Shown here: one piece after another, positions 32,500 through 38,028 of the stretch | How positions within the stretch are numbered: the stretch's first letter is position 1 | Layout: every line of letters begins with the position of its first letter | NCBI GenBank assembly: GCA_016872605.1 | Contig: VGZI01000033.1 | Span: 1 to 41,000, forward strand | Source: Planctomycetota bacterium | GTDB taxonomy: Bacteria; Planctomycetota; Planctomycetia; Gemmatales; Gemmataceae | Direction of reading: 5' to 3' | Length of the DNA: 41,000 bases | Notes under the pieces: generated by a model | Database searches by the model: none | What the model saw: only the letters and a program-made list of their open reading frames with translations | What the model was told of the DNA's origin: nothing | Position numbers and translations under genes: made by a program

Positions 32500-33153
32500 T
32501 CAAAAATCCGACAAAACGGCATCAAAAATCCGACAATCCGATACGCCAGCAAAGGGTATCTCCACCTTTCCCCGATACGCCGCCAACGCCTTCGCCGCAC
32601 CATCGGAAAGAAACCGAAGGCTCTGAAAAGTGAGCAGTGTGCCTTGGTGCCGGGCTATTGCCTCTGCCACGTCTTCGGGCAAGTACAGAAGACCATCGAG
32701 CATCAACTCACCACGATGTTGGGCCAAAGCCTTGGCAGATTCGACCGAAAGGGTCTTGATGCCGCACAAGGAAAGCTTCGGAAAGCGGGCCAATATCGCA
32801 GCGACTTCGGGGGAAAGGTCGGTCAGGCCGTCCAGCTTGAGGAACGATCCCCGAAAGCCGGAAAGGATCGTGGCGAATTCAGGTGAGATTTCTTCTAATC
32901 CGCTGAGGCTGAGGTAGCTGACCGGCGATTCAGCGAGAATGCGGACGACTTCGGGGGAAACGACCCGCACCGAGTCCAAAAAGAGAATGTCCATCCCGCT
33001 GTCGGCAATGAACTTTGCCGCATCGGGAGTCATCTCGTCAAAGGTCCACAAGCTGAACCCGGCGATCTTCAGGACGGGGTACTTGTCGAAGAAGCGGAGA
33101 AGCTCTTCGGCGGCTTCGGCATCGAGAATGTTCGGGGCATTTGGGAATTGCAT
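32500..33153 (-). CDS. Leucine-rich-repeat-like protein
   Basis: 217 residues made of about eight repeats of roughly 23-25 residues, with the consensus LxLDGLxxLSPExAxxLAxxxG. Examples are YLSLSGLEEISPEFATILSG, FLKLDGLTDLSPEVAAILAR and LMLDGLLYLPEDVAEAIARH. This is a divergent LRR type common in Planctomycetes and Verrucomicrobia. No signal peptide (starts MQFPNAPNIL) and no enzymatic domain, so probably a cytoplasmic protein-binding module. The Shine-Dalgarno GGAGAGGA lies 8 nt before the ATG, inside a palindrome. The gene stands alone, divergent from the coiled-coil/TspO/UvsE operon. Confidence 0.82.
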   Translation of the reverse strand: MQFPNAPNILDAEAAEELLRFFDKYPVLKIAGFSLWTFDEMTPDAAKFIADSGMDILFLDSVRVVSPEVVRILAESPVSYLSLSGLEEISPEFATILSGFRGSFLKLDGLTDLSPEVAAILARFPKLSLCGIKTLSVESAKALAQHRGELMLDGLLYLPEDVAEAIARHQGTLLTFQSLRFLSDGAAKALAAYRGKVEIPFAGVSDCRIFDAVLSDF

Positions 33154-33170
33154 GGGAGAGTCCTCTCCCA
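33153..33170. promoter_or_regulatory. Perfect palindrome over the LRR gene ribosome-binding site
   Basis: TGGGAGAG and CTCTCCCA are exact reverse complements separated by 2 bases. On the minus-strand mRNA this hairpin would pair the Shine-Dalgarno sequence with the spacer touching the ATG of the LRR-like gene. It could limit translation or, as DNA, serve as an operator. The 2-nt loop is too tight for an ideal RNA hairpin unless the closing pairs open. Confidence 0.45.
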
Positions 33171-33317
33171 GCTATACGGGCGACGGGATTTTACTCCCAG
33201 ATGTTTTTGCCTCAGACACCGAGGCCGTCGCCACACAAGCGTAAGCGGGTGCCGAATCCACGCCAACACGGCTAGAATACCGGGAAGATCGAATCGAAGC
33301 CCCGGCGAGGAAACAAA

Positions 33318-34034
33318 ATGCAACGCACAGCCCTATCTGGAATGATTCTTGGCTTCCTGCTGCTCTGCGGCGGGGTTCTGTTTGCTTCGGAAGCCGATGA
33401 GCTTCGAGAACGGGCCAAGGCGATGCGAAAGGAAGCCTCGGTCTTGGCCGAGCGAGGGAACAAGGAACAGGCCGAGCGGCTGGAACGGGAAGCTGGTGAA
33501 CTGCTGGAAGCCGCCGAGCGAATGGAGTTGAAGGCCAAGGGGAGCGACCGTCCCGGCATCGACAAAGAAGTGCATCGCCTGAAGGAACGGCTCCAAGACC
33601 TACTCGCTAAAGAGAAGAAAATGCGGGAGGCAAACGCACCGGAAAAAGAGTTGGCCGCAGTGCGGGAGCAAATCGCTGGGACGGAGCGGGAACTCCACAC
33701 GATCCATGCGCATCACGCTGGGCCGGGCAAACTTCCCCCGGAGTTCCACGCCCAAGCGGAAAAGCTCGAAGCCGCCAGCCGACGCATCCACCATCTCCGA
33801 GTCGCAGCCGAGAATCTGAAGATGGCCGAAGCCCATGACCTTGCCCGCCAAATCATGGACAAGGCCCAGGCAATGGAGCGTGAAGTACAGGAAGGGAAGA
33901 AACGACTGGCTGAGGAAATTCAAAAAATCCACGGTCGGGAACACGGGCCGGACGTTGTGCGAGAACTGAAGCAAGAGATTGACCGGTTGCGAGCGGAGGT
34001 CAAGGAGCTTCGGCAGAAGGTTGAGAAACGCTGA
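33318..34034 (+). CDS. Exported coiled-coil protein
   Basis: 238 residues. A signal peptide (1-23, ending GVLFAS) is followed by an almost entirely helical, charged sequence of heptad character: ADELRERAKAMRKEASVLAE, LEREAGELLEAAERMELKA, EVHRLKERLQDLLAKEKKM, and a final VRELKQEIDRLRAEVKELRQ. A long dimeric coiled coil in the periplasm is likely, perhaps envelope-spanning or stress-protective; no catalytic domain. GAGGAAACAAA before the ATG is a good ribosome-binding site. Its TGA overlaps the ATG of the TspO gene (TGATG), so it is the first gene of a coupled three-gene operon. Confidence 0.85.
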   Translation: MQRTALSGMILGFLLLCGGVLFASEADELRERAKAMRKEASVLAERGNKEQAERLEREAGELLEAAERMELKAKGSDRPGIDKEVHRLKERLQDLLAKEKKMREANAPEKELAAVREQIAGTERELHTIHAHHAGPGKLPPEFHAQAEKLEAASRRIHHLRVAAENLKMAEAHDLARQIMDKAQAMEREVQEGKKRLAEEIQKIHGREHGPDVVRELKQEIDRLRAEVKELRQKVEKR

Positions 34035-34438
34035 TGGACTGGATGACGTGGTACAACTCGCTCGCCAAGCCGTCGTGGACGCCTTCCCCGGCTACCATCG
34101 GGATGATTTGGACGATCCTCTATCCGGTGATCGTCATCAGCTTCGGGTTCGTGTTCGTGATGGCATTCCGAGGTAAGGTCGGCTGGCTGGTCGCCGTACC
34201 CTTTGCCATCAACCTTGTGGCGAACATCTTGTTCATGCCGTTCTTTTCGGGACTGAGAAATGTGCCATTGTCGGCGGTAGACATAGTGATCGTGTGGGCG
34301 ACGATCATCTGGTGCGTGGTCGCCATTTGGCCGCATTACCGCTGGGTGGCTGTTGCTCAAGGCCCGTATTTTGTTTGGGTTTCAATTGCCACGGTGCTGC
34401 AACTCTCGATCACGGCGATGAATTGGGGGAGGTCATGA
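34034..34438 (+). CDS. tspO: TspO/MBR family membrane protein
   Basis: 134 residues with five predicted transmembrane segments, slightly shorter than the usual 150-160. The family signature is at the N-terminus: WMTWYNSLAKPSWTPSP followed by IGMIWTILYPVIVISFG. Further signature positions are AINLVANILFMPFFSGLRN, then VIVWATIIWCVVAIW, and a final helix ending TAMNWGRS. TspO binds tetrapyrroles and cholesterol-like ligands and is linked to porphyrin transport or degradation and to oxidative or light stress. It overlaps the coiled-coil gene by one base and the UvsE gene by four (ATGA), so the three proteins are made together. Confidence 0.88.
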   Translation: MDWMTWYNSLAKPSWTPSPATIGMIWTILYPVIVISFGFVFVMAFRGKVGWLVAVPFAINLVANILFMPFFSGLRNVPLSAVDIVIVWATIIWCVVAIWPHYRWVAVAQGPYFVWVSIATVLQLSITAMNWGRS

Positions 34439-35334
34439 TTCGTCTTGGCCTCTGCTGCATCTTTCGGGACCAGCCCATCAAGTTCGTCACGACGACGGCC
34501 ACTGCCATCGGGAAGATGAAGAGGCCCGACGCCTTCAAGAAGTTGAGCCGTCTCTGCATGGAGAATGCCGACGCTCTGCTCACTGCACTGCAATTCTGCT
34601 CCATCAACGGCATCGGCTGCTTCCGGGTGAACAGCCAAATTCTTCCCATCAAGACGCATCCGACCTGCGGGTACTCCATGTGCGATTTGCCCGATGGCGA
34701 CAAGATCATTCGCCGCTTCAAGGCGTGCGGTCGGTTCGTGAAGAAGAACAAACTGCGGACATGCTTTCATCCCGATCAATTCGTGGTAATGAACTCTCCT
34801 CGACTTGACGTGGTTGAGAAGTCGGTGCAGGAACTTGAATACCAAGCGGAAGTGGCAGAGTGGATCGGAGCCGATGTTATCAACATTCATGGCGGGGGTG
34901 CCTATGGCGATAAACAGAAGGCGTTAGCCGACTTTGCTCGCAATCTCGACCGTCTGTCATTCAGAGCAAGAAAGCGGTTGACCGTCGAGAATGACGATAA
35001 GATTTTCACGCCCGCCGACCTGCTCCCGATCTGCCGATCAACCGGTATCCCGCTGGTCTACGATGTGCATCACCATCGCTGCAATCCCGATGGCCTGAGC
35101 ATTGAACAAGCCACGAAGAAGGCTTTGGCGACTTGGGACCGGGAGCCGATGTTTCACCTTTCCAGCCCGATTGAAGGCTGGGAAGGGCCGAAGCCTGAAC
35201 GACACCATGACTTCATCGACGTAGCCGACTTCCCTGCCTGCTGGCGGCGAAAGAAAATCACCGTCGAAGTCGAAGCCAAAGCGAAAGAAGTGGCCGTACT
35301 GAAACTGAAGGAAGAGTTACTTGAAGATCGTTAA
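34435..35334 (+). CDS. uvsE: UV damage endonuclease UvsE (UVDE family)
   Basis: 299 residues from the ATG at 34435, which overlaps the TspO stop; a longer frame from 34294 lies inside tspO. The TIM-barrel AP/UV endonuclease start is MIRLGLCCIF. Metal-ligand motifs in order: TCFHPDQFVVMNSPR (H112), NIHGGGAYGDK (H152), LTVENDD (E185), YDVHHHRCNP (D210, H212-H214), FHLSSP (H241), RHHDFID (H257/H258) and VEVEAKAKE (E278/E280). All positions expected of an active enzyme appear present. It nicks DNA 5' to cyclobutane dimers, 6-4 photoproducts and abasic sites, starting excision repair independently of light and UvrABC. Confidence 0.95.
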   Translation: MIRLGLCCIFRDQPIKFVTTTATAIGKMKRPDAFKKLSRLCMENADALLTALQFCSINGIGCFRVNSQILPIKTHPTCGYSMCDLPDGDKIIRRFKACGRFVKKNKLRTCFHPDQFVVMNSPRLDVVEKSVQELEYQAEVAEWIGADVINIHGGGAYGDKQKALADFARNLDRLSFRARKRLTVENDDKIFTPADLLPICRSTGIPLVYDVHHHRCNPDGLSIEQATKKALATWDREPMFHLSSPIEGWEGPKPERHHDFIDVADFPACWRRKKITVEVEAKAKEVAVLKLKEELLEDR

Positions 35335-35343
35335 GAAGAGCCG

Positions 35344-36180
35344 TTATGCCTCGGCTGCCCCTGAAGTGACGCCCTTTCCATTTACGGCCTCGTAGATTCC
35401 GTCCCACAATTTCTGTCGGGCCATCAGGCAACTCACGGCTGTCTCTTCAGCAACTTTCCACAAGGACTCGTCCGATCCGCAAAGCGAATGTACGAGCCTA
35501 GTCGCCATCGGGCCATGCTCGTCGCCATCTAAGCCAATGTGGCGTTCAAGATAATACTTAAAGTCATCCAGTTGGCCACAAGCCTGCGTATTCAACTCAT
35601 CCACGATCCGTTGAAAAACATCTGGCAGCAAATCTTCCCGACCAAACGTGAATGCTGAAGCAACTGCACACAGGTTGCCAGTCTCGATAATCTTGAAGGT
35701 TTGCTTAACAAACCGACGAGCAGCTTTGGGGACTGCGGGTGATGCAAGGGCTGTCAGTACTGGAACGCCCCGGCGAAGCTCACTCAGGAATCCATCAATG
35801 CCAGCGGTGTTGGCCCCGCATTGTTTCATGGAGCGATGATAAAGCTCGAAATGGCTGGCGAAACCGCCTCGGCCATCATCGTCGGATTCCTCGGCAAGCA
35901 CGATTTCGTTGATGAAACGGCACGCCTGCGGGTCAGCGGGGACCACCCACGGCACTTCGACGCAGCAGAGTCGTCGTTGCAGCACCTTGAGCAACGACAT
36001 GAAATCCCACACAGCGAAGACGTGGTGTTCCATGAAAAGTCGCAACACACCAAGGCGATCCATTTCGCCGTAGATGCGGTGGTTGAGCAGAGCCTCTCTC
36101 AACGGGTTCAGGCGTTCTTCAATTCTGGGTCTGTGGAGCAAGTCCAGTCTCTTTCCTGAATCTGAACAAATCGCCAACAT
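35344..36180 (-). CDS. DUF3050 protein (heme-oxygenase-like fold)
   Basis: 278 residues. The DUF3050 core is unmistakable: [90 protein letters not shown] and [17 protein letters not shown]. The family has an all-helical heme-oxygenase-like fold, and conserved His/Glu positions suggest a possible di-metal or heme site; no reaction is established. It is convergent with uvsE, with only 9 bp between the stops, and lies 90 bp downstream of the SDR gene on the same strand. The start at 36180 has no good Shine-Dalgarno; no better start exists in frame. Confidence 0.88.
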   Translation of the reverse strand: MLAICSDSGKRLDLLHRPRIEERLNPLREALLNHRIYGEMDRLGVLRLFMEHHVFAVWDFMSLLKVLQRRLCCVEVPWVVPADPQACRFINEIVLAEESDDDGRGGFASHFELYHRSMKQCGANTAGIDGFLSELRRGVPVLTALASPAVPKAARRFVKQTFKIIETGNLCAVASAFTFGREDLLPDVFQRIVDELNTQACGQLDDFKYYLERHIGLDGDEHGPMATRLVHSLCGSDESLWKVAEETAVSCLMARQKLWDGIYEAVNGKGVTSGAAEA

Positions 36181-36270
36181 GCAAAAACCGTGAGTGGACG
36201 AAGACCGTTAATTAAGTCATAACCGCAGGAAGCCTGAATCCTTAACATCAAAAATGGCCGACTTCGTGAA

Positions 36271-37218
36271 TCAGGTCTTCGGCAGAGGGGTTTCCCTAGC
36301 CAGCCGAATGGCCCCCGTCACGCCCATCGGCCTGATCGGAAATACTTCCAGCGCCTTTGCGTCTTGCACCACGGTCGGATTCTTCAGTCCTTCGATCAGG
36401 TGCCGACCCACTTCGTAGGTGGCAGGCGTGACAAGGGCCAGCCACAGCCCTGACAGATACGGCGTCAGGACGGGTACGAAGATCAACCACCGCCGCAGCC
36501 CTTGTTGTCGAGCGTACTCTCGGATCAAGTCGCCGTAGGTGACAACATCGGGACTGCCAATCTCGAAGATGCGGCTCTCACCTTTGGGCAGGTCTTTCGC
36601 AGCGAGCAGATAAGCCAGAACGTCGTCAATGGCGATGGGCTGGGTGGGCGTGGTGAGCCAGCGAGGACAGATCATGACCGGCAGGCGATCCGTCAACGAT
36701 TTCATCAACTGGTAAGAGAGACTACCGGCTCCGATGACCATCCCGGCCCGAAACTCAATCGTTTCAACGTCCGACTCCCGTAGAATCTCACCGACCTCGT
36801 GGCGACTTCGCAAGTGCGGGGACAGCTTGGGATCGGCGTCGTCGCCAAGTCCTCCGAGGTAGATGATCCGCTGCACACCGGATCGCTTGGCAGCGTCAGC
36901 GAAGTTTTTGGCCGCTTGCCGGTCTTCTTGCTCGAAGTCAGCCGATCCCGACATGAGATGCACGAGGTAGTACGCCGTCTGAACGCCCAGCAAGGCCGCA
37001 TCCAGAGAAGACGGGTCCAAAACGTCGCCCCGGACAACCTCTGTTGAACTTTTGACGAGTGGTCGCAACTTGTCGGGGTTGCGGGCCAAGCACCGCACGA
37101 CGACGGGCTGCTGTTCAAGGAGCGGTAGCAGCCGACCGCCGACGTAGCCAGACGCTCCCGTCAGCAGAACTGTCGGTGCAGAAGGGACTTCGGACTTGTC
37201 CGGCTCCGTGGTCGGCAT
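36271..37218 (-). CDS. Atypical SDR, NAD(P)-binding protein
   Basis: 315 residues. The nucleotide-binding motif TGASGYVGGRLLPLL lies at about residues 20-34, with RGDVLDPSSL, then AYYLVHLMSG, a GVQRIIYLGGLGDD strand and RSRHEVGEILRES in the catalytic-helix position. This matches the atypical SDR group of NmrA/complex-I-type Rossmann proteins. Relatives often carry a C-terminal DUF2867 domain of about 150 residues. This protein ends after residue 315, so that domain is absent. No substrate can be assigned. Such SDRs often accompany TspO, photolyase and DUF1990 genes in light-stress loci. Confidence 0.85.
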   Translation of the reverse strand: MPTTEPDKSEVPSAPTVLLTGASGYVGGRLLPLLEQQPVVVRCLARNPDKLRPLVKSSTEVVRGDVLDPSSLDAALLGVQTAYYLVHLMSGSADFEQEDRQAAKNFADAAKRSGVQRIIYLGGLGDDADPKLSPHLRSRHEVGEILRESDVETIEFRAGMVIGAGSLSYQLMKSLTDRLPVMICPRWLTTPTQPIAIDDVLAYLLAAKDLPKGESRIFEIGSPDVVTYGDLIREYARQQGLRRWLIFVPVLTPYLSGLWLALVTPATYEVGRHLIEGLKNPTVVQDAKALEVFPIRPMGVTGAIRLARETPLPKT

Positions 37219-37334
37219 GAGCGGCGGTTAAACTCCCGGTTGGGCAACGGTTTAGATCAAGCATATGATTCTCAAGGTGGCATTTTACCGTTTCGTGGGC
37301 CGAGGGACATGCTCGGCAACAGGATAAAGCCGAG

Positions 37335-38027
37335 ATGCGAACCTTGTACCTCCGAAAACCGAGTTCAGACGTTCTGAGCCGGTTTTTGGCAGAACAGGCG
37401 GCTTTGGAATTCAGTTACTTGGCGGTCGGGGCGACCGCCACAAAGCCTCCTGCGGGGTTCACGGTAGACCGCACTCGGATCGAACTCGGAATCGGTGAGG
37501 CGGTCTTCGACGCTGCGAGGGCTGCCCTAAAACGCTGGCAGCAGTTTCGCCTCGGCTGGGTCGATGTGTGGTCGCCGAAAACTCCGCTCGAAGTCGGTCA
37601 GGCCGTGGCGATCATGGGCTGGGCGGTGGGCTTCACCCACGCCTGTATGGAATCCATGTGGCTTTTCACCAAACACGGCTTTTTCAGTGCGGTCTGCGCC
37701 CGCAAGGGGAACGGCAAGCACGGCCAACCCGTCGATCCTGATCGAATCATGGTGCGGGCCAGGGTCCAAAGCCATCTCGATGCCCTGAAGAAACGATTCC
37801 CCGATCTGCTCGGCGAATGCGATATTCAGGAGTCTGCCGGGACCGATTACGCCTACCGACTATTCGTTCAGAAGTCTGAATGGATGAGGGTTCTTGCAGG
37901 ACTGGCCCAGGAAACCGATTACGACAACTTCAAGTCGGAAGTTGCCCACCACCAGGGTCGTGCCGGGGCAGCCTACGAGCATTCGCTTCACGAGGTCTGG
38001 TCGGTGATGCACAGGTTGCAGAAGTAA
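37335..38027 (+). CDS. Chimeric ORF: truncated DUF1990 domain fused to a small conserved protein
   Basis: 230 residues in two unrelated parts. Residues 1-104 match the N-terminal half of DUF1990 (FSYLAVGATATKPPAGF, IELGIGEAVFDAARAALKRW, EVGQAVAIMGWAVGFTHAC) and break off where that family would continue. Residues 105-230 (MESMWLFTKHGFFSAVCARKG, in pieces: MWLFTKHGFF, HGQPVDPDRIMVRARVQ, GTDYAYRLFV, ETDYDNFKSEVAHHQG, LHEVWSVMHRLQK) look like a complete free-standing bacterial protein of about 123 residues with its own Met at 108 (ATG 37656). The DNA joint may be recent, and the second part may also be translated separately. One base separates its stop from the helicase gene. Function of both parts is unknown. 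Confidence 0.72.
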   Translation: MRTLYLRKPSSDVLSRFLAEQAALEFSYLAVGATATKPPAGFTVDRTRIELGIGEAVFDAARAALKRWQQFRLGWVDVWSPKTPLEVGQAVAIMGWAVGFTHACMESMWLFTKHGFFSAVCARKGNGKHGQPVDPDRIMVRARVQSHLDALKKRFPDLLGECDIQESAGTDYAYRLFVQKSEWMRVLAGLAQETDYDNFKSEVAHHQGRAGAAYEHSLHEVWSVMHRLQK

Positions 38028-38028
38028 T

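Noticed and set aside
32227..32886. 219-codon plus-strand frame
   Set aside because: Mostly antisense to the LRR-like gene, whose repeat periodicity clearly supports the minus strand; the part before it has no features.
34294..34434. Longer start for the UV endonuclease
   Set aside because: It lies in another frame of tspO; the barrel begins at MIRLGLCC with an ATGA overlap to the tspO stop.
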